A stretch of DNA of 64,000 nucleotides, from contig NZ_QGKL01000039.1 in the NCBI RefSeq assembly GCF_003172895.1, forward strand, positions 248,001-312,000. The letters run 5' to 3'. The position numbers and the translations under genes are program-made. The DNA is from Leucothrix arctica. Its GTDB lineage: Bacteria; Pseudomonadota; Gammaproteobacteria; Thiotrichales; Thiotrichaceae. Positions 1-9,741 of this stretch are shown here, piece by piece. The notes under the pieces are model-generated. The model worked only from the letters and a program-made list of their open reading frames with translations. It was not told the origin of the DNA and made no database searches. Each line of letters begins with the position of its first letter. Within the stretch, counting starts at the first letter, position 1.

Positions 1-238
1 GAAGCATCAAAGAACTGCCGTCGGGCATAGGGAACTCTAAAAGTGTGTTACTTGATTCTGAAAGTTGTAGCGCAAGACTTTCATAGTTCAGTGTTAACTT
101 TCGAGAAGTATGTATAGAGTCGACTGTTATTTGGTTGCTTCTAGATTGATAGTCAGGGGAAATATCAGTCCAAAGTGACTCTCCGGCGATCAGAGTCTGC
201 GAAACAAACAAGCAGGGTAGCAAGAGTATTTTACGCAT
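1..238 (-). CDS. Secreted reprolysin-like metallopeptidase, N-terminal part (cut by window edge)
   Basis: Only the first 79 codons lie in the window, read leftward from an ATG at 238; the gene continues past position 1. The start encodes a signal peptide (MRKILLLPCLFVSQTLIAG), then SLWTDI, SRKLTLNYESL and LLEFPMPDGSSL. These line up in order with SMWQDQ, TRSLTLDHEAM and LSVEVPLPDGSN near the N-terminus of the complete metalloprotease downstream on the same strand. That makes it a probable tandem paralogue. The catalytic domain lies outside the window, so peptidase activity is inferred only from this N-terminal similarity. Confidence 0.6.
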   Translation of the reverse strand, partial: MRKILLLPCLFVSQTLIAGESLWTDISPDYQSRSNQITVDSIHTSRKLTLNYESLALQLSESSNTLLEFPMPDGSSLML

Positions 239-338
239 AAGTAATGTGCTTATTTTAATTTTTATCGGGGGTTTCTTATTCTTAAATAACACCCTATCAC
301 ACGTAAACTGAACCAAAACTAAATAAAGAATGAACGGT

Positions 339-2456
339 TTATTTTGTAAAGTATTGTTTCCTAAGTAAAAACAATAACAATGTCGTAAAAGCAAACAAAG
401 GAGGTGTGCTCCCGCCGCCACTAGCAGACGAAGGGTTGTTGGTAGTAGCTGTATTTGTGCTTCGTGTATTTATCTCGACCAATGAGGCATCTGAGTTTAG
501 TGAAAATGCACTGGCGGATAGGCTGAAAAAAACATTATCGCTACAGCTGAGTTTGAAGCGACCAGATGAGCTATTTGGGATTTCACTGGGGATGTAAACG
601 CTAGCTACGCCATTATTGGGGATTGAATCTGCTATTAAATAATCAAAATTCCCACCGTTATCTGTCGATAAATTTAGGTCTACGGTCGCACAATTAATGG
701 GTGAATCTTGGGTGTTGGCTGACTCCCAGTAAATAGTCGATTGTGCACCTGTCGCATAAGCTTCTGCGTGATTTTCTAAGGTAAACGTTTTACCCGTATT
801 GACGATATTTAGCTGGACTTGATCCATACTTGGTGAATTATAGCTGTCATATACAGATACTTGGAAATTCAGCTTTCGGTCGGTTGAAGGTAATGTTTCA
901 CCTGCTAAAGCAGTTCCTCCCAATAGCGTTGTTAGTGCTGGAAAGCTGCGGCTTGCTTTGGCGGTTGCAGGTAGTACCCGAAATAGTGGATTGTCACCTG
1001 TATCAAGGTCAATGGATGAGCTGCTTCCCGCATCTAATTGATCCCAACTATAGAGTAGTGAGTCATCGTCAATATCACTAGCGGTTGCCGTCAATTCAAA
1101 GGGTGTATTGGCAGGAATTGAATGACTAGTGCCAGCGAAAACAACGGGTGCTAGGTTGTCGTGACTGACATGGACACCACAGGCATTAGCAGCACCGGTA
1201 GTAATGTTTTGTCTAATCTGTTGAATGTTACCACTGTGAAACATGGAATCAGCAAAGGCTTGTACATCGTCAGTGCCACAACCACCCGCATAAGACATGA
1301 TGGTTGAGCCGCTGCCTGGTTCAAAAGCAGTACTCGCAGTACGTGCGCCCGATGTGCAAATACCTTGGTCTGCGTTGAATGTGTGAGTTGCACCTAATTG
1401 GTGGCCAAGCTCATGAGCGACAAAGTCGATATTAAAAAACTCACCATAAGGTCGGCTAATACCCGATGCGCCTTTTGCTTTACTTGACTCGTTACATAGG
1501 CTGCTTATGTAAGCTAAACCGCCGCCTGAAGTGCCGAATACATGGCCAATATCATAGTTGTCACTTCCGATGACTTGGTCGATATTGATTTGGTTTTCGT
1601 TGAGAAGGTCTTCAATTTGGTAGTTTGTGTAAGGGTCAGTTGAGGTATTAGTGTAAATAAGTAAGTCATTATTTTCGACTAACTTAAATCTAACGCCGAG
1701 ACTGTGCTCATACACATTATTCACGCGACTCAGTGACGTTACAATTGCGCTTAATGCATCTTCAACAGTACCGCCTTGAGCTTGCGTGTATTCAGCGGTT
1801 GCTGCCACCGCTATCTTGTACTCGACTATACCACCTGAACTACTCCGAGCAGCGATGAATGAACGTGCTTGAATGGGTGAAAAGCTGGCGTGGTCGTGAG
1901 CTTCAGGGGTGCTGCATTGATAAGGCTGGTCATTAAATAAGTCTGCTTTTGCATAACTAACATACTGACCTAGATTACCTTGTTCTTCTGGGTCGACAAG
2001 TAGTGTCTGGCCATCTCGAGTGTGTAGTAATGCATGAAAGCCATGACTAGTAAAATCAACACGGCCAGAAACAATAAGGCCGACAGGCTGAGTTACTTTA
2101 TAGGTTTGGATAGACGGATAGGCAGATGATAATTGTGTAGGTAGTAAGTCTGTTTTCTCTAGCGCTACAGTGACATTACTTCCGTCTGGTAAAGGTACTT
2201 CGACAGATAAAGTATTGATACTGCGTGCTTGGATATTATCGCCAGACGTTGTTTGTAATAACAAAGCAGCCATGGCTTCATGGTCTAATGTTAATGAGCG
2301 AGTTTTACCAATTTGTTCAACCACCTCTAGCGATCTCGCTGCTAGAGAGCTTGATTGATCCTGCCACATGGAGTCTGCGAAGCTGCTATTAGTGCAGATG
2401 CAAAATCCTAATGCAGTCACTAGCCTGAAATACGTCCTTGTTATACCCATCTCCAC
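339..2456 (-). CDS. Secreted reprolysin-like zinc metalloprotease with GlyGly-CTERM tag
   Basis: 705 residues. A signal peptide covers about residues 1-27, followed by a propeptide-like region to about 200. The metalloprotease domain (about 205-430) has the zinc motif HELGHQLGATH (H348, E349, H352, H358) and a Met-turn (TIMSYAG, M387), which places it in the metzincin/reprolysin-like group. A beta-rich region follows. The last 28 residues read as a GlyGly-CTERM sorting tag: a glycine run at 680-682, a hydrophobic helix, then a basic tail (LLRKQYFTK). In known systems this tag is cut by rhombosortase on type II-secreted proteins. The predicted start is a GTG with AAGGA about nine bases upstream; an in-frame ATG lies two codons later. 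A truncated paralogue lies downstream on the same strand. Confidence 0.88.
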   Translation of the reverse strand: MEMGITRTYFRLVTALGFCICTNSSFADSMWQDQSSSLAARSLEVVEQIGKTRSLTLDHEAMAALLLQTTSGDNIQARSINTLSVEVPLPDGSNVTVALEKTDLLPTQLSSAYPSIQTYKVTQPVGLIVSGRVDFTSHGFHALLHTRDGQTLLVDPEEQGNLGQYVSYAKADLFNDQPYQCSTPEAHDHASFSPIQARSFIAARSSSGGIVEYKIAVAATAEYTQAQGGTVEDALSAIVTSLSRVNNVYEHSLGVRFKLVENNDLLIYTNTSTDPYTNYQIEDLLNENQINIDQVIGSDNYDIGHVFGTSGGGLAYISSLCNESSKAKGASGISRPYGEFFNIDFVAHELGHQLGATHTFNADQGICTSGARTASTAFEPGSGSTIMSYAGGCGTDDVQAFADSMFHSGNIQQIRQNITTGAANACGVHVSHDNLAPVVFAGTSHSIPANTPFELTATASDIDDDSLLYSWDQLDAGSSSSIDLDTGDNPLFRVLPATAKASRSFPALTTLLGGTALAGETLPSTDRKLNFQVSVYDSYNSPSMDQVQLNIVNTGKTFTLENHAEAYATGAQSTIYWESANTQDSPINCATVDLNLSTDNGGNFDYLIADSIPNNGVASVYIPSEIPNSSSGRFKLSCSDNVFFSLSASAFSLNSDASLVEINTRSTNTATTNNPSSASGGGSTPPLFAFTTLLLFLLRKQYFTK

Positions 2457-2598
2457 TACCAGAATCCTTGGTTAAGTTGAGGTTAACCTTAGGTAGATTG
2501 GTATGTCAGGGATAGGATGTAACTGCTAGGTGGTGTTTTTTATCAGTTTAAAATTAGTGGTTTAGGCTCTATCTGCCGTATTTTACCGTTGGTCGTAC

Positions 2599-3735
2599 TT
2601 ATAAAAATAACGTAAGGGTATTGTCTAAAAAGCGCCAGCCTTGCTCAGTACAGCTAATGTTTTGACCATCTAAATGTATCAAGTTAGAGCGCTGTGCATC
2701 ATCAAGAGTTGCTTGAATACTGCTTAATGGTTGACCTGTTCTTTGTTCATAAAAGTCTGAATTAACACCTGTTTTTAGACGTAATGCATTAAGCATAAAT
2801 TCAAAAGGTAAGTCATTAACGTTTAGATCTGTTGTTGATGAATAAAACAGATTTTTCTCAGCCTGATCTAAATACTGCTTCGGTTGACGGAATTTTGTCG
2901 TCCGAGTGATAGTGCCTTGAGCGTTGGTTATTTTGCCGTGAGCGCCTGCGCCAATCCCAATATAATCACCAAACTCCCAGTAGTTTCTGTTGTGCTGACA
3001 CTGCTTGCCTGTCCGTGAATATGCTGACACTTCATACTGCTGATATTGCTCAGCACTTAGGAGTTGTTGTCCTGCTTGTTGCATATCCCACAAGGCTTCA
3101 TGGTCTGGCAGTTTCTTGGGTGGCTGATTGTGAAATAGGGTGTTTGGCTCAAGCGTGAGCTGATACCACGACAAGTGTGTCGGGTTGCAGTCGATCGCTT
3201 GTTGTAAGTCACTCAGCGCATCCTCGGTACTTTGCTCTGGCAGTCCAAACATTAAGTCGAGGTTGAAATTGTCAAAGCCTGCTTGTCTGGCAATATCCGC
3301 TGCAACCAGTGCCTCATCGCCATCATGTATACGACCTAGCGCCTTCAAGTGTGATGAGTTAAAGCTTTGAATGCCGATTGATAAACGATTGATGCCGGCT
3401 TTACGAAAGTCAGTAAACCGTTGTTGTTCAAAGGTGCCCGGGTTTGCTTCCAAGGTGATTTCAGTATCGTCCGCTAGCGGGGAGATCTTGTTTATACCTT
3501 GTAATAGCTGGTCGATTGACTCTGCGGTAAACAAACTTGGTGTACCACCACCGATAAAAATAGTCGAAATAGGTCGTCCATTCGCTAGTTTAATATCGGC
3601 TTCGAAGTCTTTTAGCAGTGCTTCTATATAGGCTTTCTCTGGTAGAGCCTCAGGCGCTTGGTGCGAATTAAAGTCACAGTACGGGCACTTACGCACACAC
3701 CAAGGGATATGAATATAGAGGCTTAGAGGTATCAT
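2599..3735 (-). CDS. hemW: Radical SAM heme chaperone HemW
   Basis: 378 residues, normal for the family. The radical SAM cluster motif is near the N-terminus (C13-x3-C17-x2-C20 in WCVRKCPYCDF), followed by GGGTPSLF for SAM binding. The order and spacing match HemW (formerly called coproporphyrinogen III oxidase-like HemN), which binds heme and is implicated in delivering it to respiratory proteins, rather than true HemN. It is translated from an ATG that overlaps the rsmA stop codon (ATGA, 3732-3735), so the two are probably translationally coupled. The cytoplasmic location is inferred from the absence of a signal peptide. Confidence 0.93.
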   Translation of the reverse strand: MIPLSLYIHIPWCVRKCPYCDFNSHQAPEALPEKAYIEALLKDFEADIKLANGRPISTIFIGGGTPSLFTAESIDQLLQGINKISPLADDTEITLEANPGTFEQQRFTDFRKAGINRLSIGIQSFNSSHLKALGRIHDGDEALVAADIARQAGFDNFNLDLMFGLPEQSTEDALSDLQQAIDCNPTHLSWYQLTLEPNTLFHNQPPKKLPDHEALWDMQQAGQQLLSAEQYQQYEVSAYSRTGKQCQHNRNYWEFGDYIGIGAGAHGKITNAQGTITRTTKFRQPKQYLDQAEKNLFYSSTTDLNVNDLPFEFMLNALRLKTGVNSDFYEQRTGQPLSSIQATLDDAQRSNLIHLDGQNISCTEQGWRFLDNTLTLFL

Positions 3736-4532
3736 TCTGCTAACTGGTTGACCTTGTTACTGATGTTGACGAACTGCTCAACACTGAGTGTTTCAGCGCG
3801 GGCCGTTGGGTCGATACCAAGTTCAATTAAATACTCAGCATCAATCACTTTTTTAAGGGTGTTGCGGAGTGTTTTACGACGTTGAGAGAATGCTTGTCGT
3901 ACTACGTCTGCAAAGACTTTTTCGTCATCTGCAACAAAAGGCTTTTTGTCCCAAGGAATGATACGAACCACTGCAGAGTCTACTCTTGGCGGCGGGCTGA
4001 ATGACTCTGGGCCAACAAAGAATAAGTATTCCGTCTGGCATTGATATTGAACCATGACCGATAAGCGACCAAAACTCTTACCACCTGGCTCTGAGGTTAT
4101 GCGGTCAACGACTTCTTTTTGCAGCATGAAGTGCATGTCTTTAATGCACGGTGCAGCGTCAAGAAGGTGGAAAATTAGGGGAGTAGAGATGTTGTAAGGC
4201 AGGTTACCCACGACGCGTAGTGGACGTGTGACATCAATAATTTCACTGAAGTTGACACGTAGTGCATCGACATTGTGAATCGTGATTTTATCGCCACCTA
4301 GGTGTGTCAGGTGAGTAATTACATCACGGTCTATTTCGATAACTTGTAGGTGATCTACAAGCGGTAAAATTGGTTTGGTCATCGCGCCTAAGCCGGGACC
4401 AATTTCAAGCATTTGGTCGTCTTTTTTAGGGGCGATATTATTAACGAGTAAGTTGATGATGTAAGCGTCTGTCAGGAAGTGTTGTCCGAAGCGCTTCTTA
4501 GCTAGATGTTTTGCCATATTTTCATGTTGCAC
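3732..4532 (-). CDS. rsmA: 16S rRNA (adenine(1518)-N(6)/adenine(1519)-N(6)) dimethyltransferase RsmA
   Basis: 266 residues from a GTG; an internal ATG at 4517 (MAKHLAKKRFGQHFL) is an equally good or better start. The family signature KKRFGQHFL is followed by the SAM-binding glycine motif LEIGPGLGAMT and the catalytic NLPYN motif of RNA adenine dimethylases. It methylates the two adjacent adenines in the 3' hairpin of 16S rRNA (KsgA function). It overlaps hemW by four bases instead of lying in the pdxA-rsmA-apaG order seen in enterobacteria. A terminator-like hairpin separates it from the upstream repeat-protein gene. Confidence 0.95.
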   Translation of the reverse strand: MQHENMAKHLAKKRFGQHFLTDAYIINLLVNNIAPKKDDQMLEIGPGLGAMTKPILPLVDHLQVIEIDRDVITHLTHLGGDKITIHNVDALRVNFSEIIDVTRPLRVVGNLPYNISTPLIFHLLDAAPCIKDMHFMLQKEVVDRITSEPGGKSFGRLSVMVQYQCQTEYLFFVGPESFSPPPRVDSAVVRIIPWDKKPFVADDEKVFADVVRQAFSQRRKTLRNTLKKVIDAEYLIELGIDPTARAETLSVEQFVNISNKVNQLAE

Positions 4533-4540
4533 AAATAAAG

Positions 4541-4566
4541 AAGCCTCCCCCGTTAGGGAGAGGCCG
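4541..4566 (-). terminator. Hairpin between the TSP3/OmpA gene and rsmA
   Basis: Positions 4543-4551 pair with 4556-4564 (GCCTCCCCC against GGGAGAGGC, one mismatch, loop GTTA). Read leftward, the hairpin is followed by a moderately T-rich stretch (CTTCTTTATTT). It is suitable as a terminator for the long gene ending at 4585, with possible read-through to rsmA. Confidence 0.55.
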
Positions 4567-4584
4567 CTTAGGGTTAGCGATTAT

Positions 4585-7500
4585 TTATCGCAAAATTTTC
4601 AACTCAACGCGACGGTTTTCTGCGCGACCTGCTGCTGTCGTATTGACTGCAATAGGTGTTACTTCTCCGTAGCCTTTCGCCGTTAGGTTGCTTGCGTTTA
4701 CGTTTTTGCTGATTAGGTATGTACGTACAGATTCAGCGCGACGTTGTGACAAACGTTGGTTAGATGCTGCTCCACCAGCACTATCAGTATGACCTGCTAC
4801 TTCGATTTTTAGCTCTGGGAAGCGGTTAAGCTTCGTTGCAGCTTCATCAAGGATAGGCAGTGACTGATTCGTTAACTGAGCAGAACCACTTCTAAAGTTC
4901 ACACCTTCAAGTGTGATGTTCTGAATCTCAGCACAACCAACTTCGTTTACGACATTACCCAAGGCAGTTGCTGGACATAAGTCACTCTTGTCACTTACAC
5001 CATCATTATCTGCATCTGGATCGCCACAACCTTTCACGTCAACCTTCTGACCTGCAGGAGAGCTTGGGCAGCTGTCTAGTCTGTCAGCAACACCATCAGC
5101 GTCACTGTCAGGCTCACAACCTTTGTCGTTCACGCTACGGCCTTCGTCAGTCGATAGGCAGCTGTCTAGTCTGTCGACTACACCATCGTTGTCAGTATCA
5201 AACTCACAACCAGTGTCATAGACTGCTGCGCCAGCAAATGTACCAGGACATTTATCGGCACTATCTTTTACGCCGTCATCATCACTATCAACTTCACAGC
5301 CTTTAGCATTGACGCTTGAGCCTGCAGGAGAAGTGGGGCATTCGTCAGCGCTATCTTTCACGCCATCGTTGTCCGTATCAACTTCACAACCTTTGCTATC
5401 TACCGTTGCGCCTTCAGCTGTGTCAAGACATGAGTCCTTACTATTAACAACAAGGTCTTTGTCATCATCTAGCTCACAACCGCTAGCATTAACAGAAGCA
5501 CCTGCCGGCGTTGTTAGACAAGCATCAGATCCGTTAACAACACCATCAGCATCGTCATCTAACTGACAACCTTTGTCATTAACTGTCACGCCTTCAGGAG
5601 AAGTAGGACATTCGTCAGCGCTATCTTTCACGCCATCTTTGTCTGTATCCACTTCACAACCTTTGAAGTCAACATCTACGCCTGCTGGAGTAGTTAGGCA
5701 AGAGTCAGAGCCGTTAACAACACCATCAGCGTCGTCATCTAACTGACAACCTTTGTCATTGACTGTAACGCCTTCAGGAGAAGTAGGACATTCGTCAGCG
5801 CTATCTTTCACGCCATCTTTGTCTGTATCAACTTCACAGCCTTTACTGTCAACTGTTGCGCCTTCAGCAGTTGCAGGGCATTGGTCAGCACTGTCTTTAA
5901 CACCGTCTTTATCTGTGTCTAATTCACAACCAGTTGCATCAACAGAAGCACCCGCTGTCGTTGTTAGACAAGAGTCAGAACCATTAACAACACCATCAAC
6001 GTCATCATCTAACTGACAACCTTTGTCATTAACAGTAACGCCTTCAGGAGAAGTAGGACATTCGTCAGCGCTATCTTTCACGCCATCTTTGTCTGTATCA
6101 ACTTCACAGCCTTTACTGTCAACCGTAGCACCTTCAACCGTAGTAGGGCATTCATCGCTACTATCTAGGATAAGGTCTTTATCACCGTCGCCTTCACAAC
6201 CTTTAGCGTCAACTTTCGCGCCTGAAACAGTTGTAGGGCATTGGTCAGCACTGTCTTTAACACCGTCTTTATCTGTGTCTAATTCACAACCAGTTGTATC
6301 AACAGAAGCACCCGCTGTCGTTGTTAGACAAGAGTCAGAGCCATTAACAACACCATCAGCGTCATCATCTAACTGACAACCTTTGTCATTAACCGTCACG
6401 CCTTCAGGAGAAGTAGGACATTCGTCAGCGCTATCTTTCACGCCATCTTTGTCTGTATCAACTTCACAGCCTTTACTGTCAACGGTAGCGCCTTCAACAG
6501 TAGTAGGACACTCATCACGACTATCTAAGATGAAGTCTTTATCACCGTCGCCTTCACAACCTTTAGCGTCAACTTTCGCGCCCTCAGCAGTTTCAGGACA
6601 TTGGTCAGCACTGTCTTTCACGCTGTCTTTATCAGTATCTAACTCACAACCAGTTGCATCAACAGAAGCACCTGCTGGAGTCGTTAGGCAAGAGTCAGAG
6701 CCGTTAACAATACCATCAGCGTCATCATCTAACTGACAACCTTTGTCGTTAACCGTCACGCCTTCAGGAGAAGTAGGACATTCGTCAGCGCTATCTTTCA
6801 CGCCATCTTTGTCTGTATCCACTTCACAACCTTTGAAGTCAACATCTACGCCTGCTGGAGTCGTTAGGCAAGAGTCAGAGCCGTTAACAACACCATCAGC
6901 GTCATCATCTAACTGGCAACCTTTGTCGTTAACTGTAACGCCTTCAGGAGAAGTAGGGCATTCGTCAGCGCTATCTTTCACGCCATCTTTGTCGGTATCA
7001 ACTTCACAGCCTTTACTATCAATCGTTGCGCCTTCAACAGTAGCAGGACATTCATCACGACTATCTAGGATGAAGTCTTTATCACTGTCGCCTTCACAAC
7101 CTTTAGCGTCAACTTTCGCGCCTTCAGCAGTTTCAGGGCATTGGTCAGCGCTGTCGATAACAGTGTCTTTATCTGTATCTAGTTCACAACCTGTTGCATC
7201 AACGACTGCCTCAGCAACTGATGTTGGGCAAGAGTCAGATTCATTAACAACACCGTCAGCATCATCATCTAACTGACAGCCTTTGTCGTTAACCGTCACG
7301 CCTTCAGGAGAAGCAGGACATTCGTCAGCGCTATCTTTCACGCCATCTTTGTCTGAATCAACTTCACAACCTTTGAAGTCAACATCAATGCCTTCTGGAG
7401 TCGTTGGACAATTGTCAGCGCTATCTTTCACGCCATCTTTGTCTGAATCAACTTCACAGCCTTTGAAGTCAACATCAATGCCTTCTGGAGTCGTTGGACA

Positions 7501-9300
7501 ATTGTCAGCGCTATCTTTCACGCCATCTTTGTCTGAATCAACTTCACAGCCTTTGAAGTCAACATCAACGCCTTCTGGAGTCGTTGGACAGTTATCAACG
7601 CTATCTTTCACGCCGTCTTTGTCAGAATCAACTTCACAGCCTTTGAAGTCAACATCAACGCCTTCTGGAGTTGTTGGACAGTTGTCAGCGCTATCTTTCA
7701 CGCCATCCTTATCTGTATCAACTTCACAACCTTTAGCATCAATTGTTGCACCAGCTACTGTATCTGGGCAGCTGTCGATACTGTTACGGATGTAGTCTTT
7801 GTCATCATCAAGCTCACAACCTAGTGAGTTAACTTTGGCACCTTCTACAGTCGTAGGGCATGTATCTGCACTATCTACTACGTCATCAGCGTCAGTATCT
7901 AGTTCACAACCCATTGCATTAACGCTAATGCCGAATGCTGTTTCAGAGCACTGATCTTTACTGTCAACAACCGTGTCACCGTCAGAGTCAATCTCGCAAC
8001 CTGTAATACTAATGGTTACGCCAGCCGGTGTAGCAGGGCATTGGTCTTTACTGTCTAGTACGCCATCAGCGTCAGTATCAACTTCACAACCTACTGTATT
8101 TACTGAAATACCTTCTTCTGTACCTGGGCACTGATCAGAGCCGTCTAAAATGCCATCTTTATCAGAATCGATTTGGCAACCTTTCGCATCAACCGGTAAG
8201 CCTGCTGGTGTTACAGGGCAACGATCTAATCGATCTGCTACGCCATCAGCATCAGTATCAATTTCACAGCCAGTTTCGTTAACCGCTGCGCCTGCTAGTG
8301 TAGTAGGGCATTGGTCTTTACTGTCTAGTACACCGTCAGCATCGGTATCAACTTCACAACCGTCTGCATTAACTGTTAGGCCAGTTGGTGTTGATGGGCA
8401 ACGATCTAGTAGCTCAATAACACCATCTTTATCTGTATCTAAGTCACAACCTTGGCTATCAACGATTGTGCCGAGCTTAGTTGCTGGACAACGATCTGAA
8501 GGGTTAAGTACGCCATCTACATCGCCATCAGCTGTTGCTTCGGCTAGTGCTAGCTGAAGCTTTTCATTGTCACTCAGTAAACCATTCTTTTCTTGAGTAG
8601 CCGCTTGTTCAAAGGTAGCAAACTGTTGAGTCATGTTGCCGCTTAGGCCACTCAATGTTTTTTCTAGGTCTTTGTTTTGCGACGCAAGTTGCGCTGCCAT
8701 GCCACCGGTTAAGCCAGATAGCTTTTCTTGCAGGCCTTGGTTTTGGCTAGTCAGCTGTGAGGTCAGTGCGTTAGTCATTGCATCTAAACTAGCGAATTGC
8801 TTCTCTAGTTGACCAATGCGTGACAGTAAACGTGCACGTTCCTTCATTAGTTCCGCTACTTTCTGCTTATCATCAGCAGAAGTTTGTGCGGCTATATTCT
8901 CGATATCTGCCAGTTCAGCACGTAGCGCATTGATCTGCTCTAGGTCTTCTTCTGGTAGCGGAATATCAACAATGTAGAAAGGTGCTGGTGGCATGCTCAT
9001 CAATGTTGATGGCGCATACTTTGGCAAACTTTCAGGTGGGATATTAAGAAGAGCATCCGGAACAATGGGCATGAATTGTTGCATTGGTAAGAAACCAAAA
9101 TTCATTCCCATTGATGGATCTAGTGTCACAGCGTCGGGCATGACTGACGGCATCATTGTTGTCGTCGGTGCAGTTGTGCTGTGTATTTCGCTAGCGTTTA
9201 CTTGAGTCGTACCTGTTGCATTTACCTGATCAGCAAATGCGGGCAACGACCCATATATGAGTAAACTAGCGAAAATCAGAGGTCTTATGGTGCTATGCAT
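4585..9300 (-). CDS. Giant OmpA-family protein with about 40 thrombospondin type-3 repeats
   Basis: 1571 residues. It has a signal peptide (1-23), a Met/Pro-rich segment, and a coiled coil at about 118-250. About 40 repeats of roughly 30 residues follow (255-1450), each of the form DxDxDGVxDSxDxCPxTxxG...GCE. This is the thrombospondin type-3 fold, where Asp side chains bind calcium and paired cysteines can lock each unit. The C-terminal OmpA domain (about 1460-1571) keeps HTDSAGG, LSQRRAESV and NRRVEL, so it should bind peptidoglycan. The whole would be a long calcium-dependent rod anchored at the cell wall. Several units are nearly identical in DNA, indicating recent expansion. It lies 30 bases downstream of a small membrane-protein gene on the same strand. 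Confidence 0.92.
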   Translation of the reverse strand: MHSTIRPLIFASLLIYGSLPAFADQVNATGTTQVNASEIHSTTAPTTTMMPSVMPDAVTLDPSMGMNFGFLPMQQFMPIVPDALLNIPPESLPKYAPSTLMSMPPAPFYIVDIPLPEEDLEQINALRAELADIENIAAQTSADDKQKVAELMKERARLLSRIGQLEKQFASLDAMTNALTSQLTSQNQGLQEKLSGLTGGMAAQLASQNKDLEKTLSGLSGNMTQQFATFEQAATQEKNGLLSDNEKLQLALAEATADGDVDGVLNPSDRCPATKLGTIVDSQGCDLDTDKDGVIELLDRCPSTPTGLTVNADGCEVDTDADGVLDSKDQCPTTLAGAAVNETGCEIDTDADGVADRLDRCPVTPAGLPVDAKGCQIDSDKDGILDGSDQCPGTEEGISVNTVGCEVDTDADGVLDSKDQCPATPAGVTISITGCEIDSDGDTVVDSKDQCSETAFGISVNAMGCELDTDADDVVDSADTCPTTVEGAKVNSLGCELDDDKDYIRNSIDSCPDTVAGATIDAKGCEVDTDKDGVKDSADNCPTTPEGVDVDFKGCEVDSDKDGVKDSVDNCPTTPEGVDVDFKGCEVDSDKDGVKDSADNCPTTPEGIDVDFKGCEVDSDKDGVKDSADNCPTTPEGIDVDFKGCEVDSDKDGVKDSADECPASPEGVTVNDKGCQLDDDADGVVNESDSCPTSVAEAVVDATGCELDTDKDTVIDSADQCPETAEGAKVDAKGCEGDSDKDFILDSRDECPATVEGATIDSKGCEVDTDKDGVKDSADECPTSPEGVTVNDKGCQLDDDADGVVNGSDSCLTTPAGVDVDFKGCEVDTDKDGVKDSADECPTSPEGVTVNDKGCQLDDDADGIVNGSDSCLTTPAGASVDATGCELDTDKDSVKDSADQCPETAEGAKVDAKGCEGDGDKDFILDSRDECPTTVEGATVDSKGCEVDTDKDGVKDSADECPTSPEGVTVNDKGCQLDDDADGVVNGSDSCLTTTAGASVDTTGCELDTDKDGVKDSADQCPTTVSGAKVDAKGCEGDGDKDLILDSSDECPTTVEGATVDSKGCEVDTDKDGVKDSADECPTSPEGVTVNDKGCQLDDDVDGVVNGSDSCLTTTAGASVDATGCELDTDKDGVKDSADQCPATAEGATVDSKGCEVDTDKDGVKDSADECPTSPEGVTVNDKGCQLDDDADGVVNGSDSCLTTPAGVDVDFKGCEVDTDKDGVKDSADECPTSPEGVTVNDKGCQLDDDADGVVNGSDACLTTPAGASVNASGCELDDDKDLVVNSKDSCLDTAEGATVDSKGCEVDTDNDGVKDSADECPTSPAGSSVNAKGCEVDSDDDGVKDSADKCPGTFAGAAVYDTGCEFDTDNDGVVDRLDSCLSTDEGRSVNDKGCEPDSDADGVADRLDSCPSSPAGQKVDVKGCGDPDADNDGVSDKSDLCPATALGNVVNEVGCAEIQNITLEGVNFRSGSAQLTNQSLPILDEAATKLNRFPELKIEVAGHTDSAGGAASNQRLSQRRAESVRTYLISKNVNASNLTAKGYGEVTPIAVNTTAAGRAENRRVELKILR
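4960..8530 (-). repeat. Coding tandem repeat array, 90-bp units with higher-order copies
   Basis: The TSP3 region is built from 90-bp units (30 codons). Four successive units at about 7381-7740 are almost identical. Groups of four units recur at a 360-bp period between about 5570 and 6740, seen as the same phrase (ccttcaggagaagtaggaca) at matching offsets. Units nearer both ends are more diverged, as expected if the centre is the most recently amplified part. Such an array is prone to collapse or expansion in assembly and in replication. Confidence 0.9.
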
Positions 9301-9330
9301 CGTTCTAATATCTCCGAGAGTTCAATATTT

Positions 9331-9741
9331 TCATTGATTACCGCCTAGCGAGAAGTCGCGTCTAGCGGAGGCGATAGTAATTGTGAATCCAGCAATTACG
9401 TCGAGAAAGGACATGGTTGTAAGAATGAGGAAGGTTGAGTTCCCGGCCCATTCAAAGATCAGCCATGTCACCATGAAGGCAACTAATACAAAGGTCGACA
9501 GTATGTGGTCAATGATCGATACGCTGGAAGTGCGGGTTGACTTAAACAGTTCAATAAAAAGCGCGACCAATCCAAATAAAATAACCATCACAGCTAAGCT
9601 TGGTTTCCATAGTATGCCTGAGGGTAAGTTGACTTCAAATACTACATGGTTCAATTCATTAGGAAAGATCCCTACCAAGGCTAGTACGAAATAGCCTATG
9701 TAAAAGAAGCCAAAGAGGGGAAAGAAACTTAAAATTGCCAT
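9331..9741 (-). CDS. Small inner-membrane protein of unknown function
   Basis: 136 residues with about four hydrophobic segments (roughly 4-25, 45-65, 78-98 and 103-125) and a short polar C-terminus. I do not recognise a family. It is read in the same direction as the TSP3/OmpA gene and ends 30 bases before it, so the two are probably cotranscribed. A role in export or anchoring of the large protein would be a guess from position only. Confidence 0.6.
   Translation of the reverse strand: MAILSFFPLFGFFYIGYFVLALVGIFPNELNHVVFEVNLPSGILWKPSLAVMVILFGLVALFIELFKSTRTSSVSIIDHILSTFVLVAFMVTWLIFEWAGNSTFLILTTMSFLDVIAGFTITIASARRDFSLGGNQ

Noticed and set aside
7381-7740. Regular direct repeats resembling a CRISPR or satellite array
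   Set aside because: The 90-bp units are fully coding, with no unique spacers, and translate to calcium-binding TSP3 motifs.
4968-8557. Long open frames on the plus strand opposite the TSP3 array
   Set aside because: They arise because the 90-bp repeat lacks stops in the opposite frame. Their translations are low-complexity Ser/Thr/Pro repeats without start sites, and they end wherever a unit has diverged.
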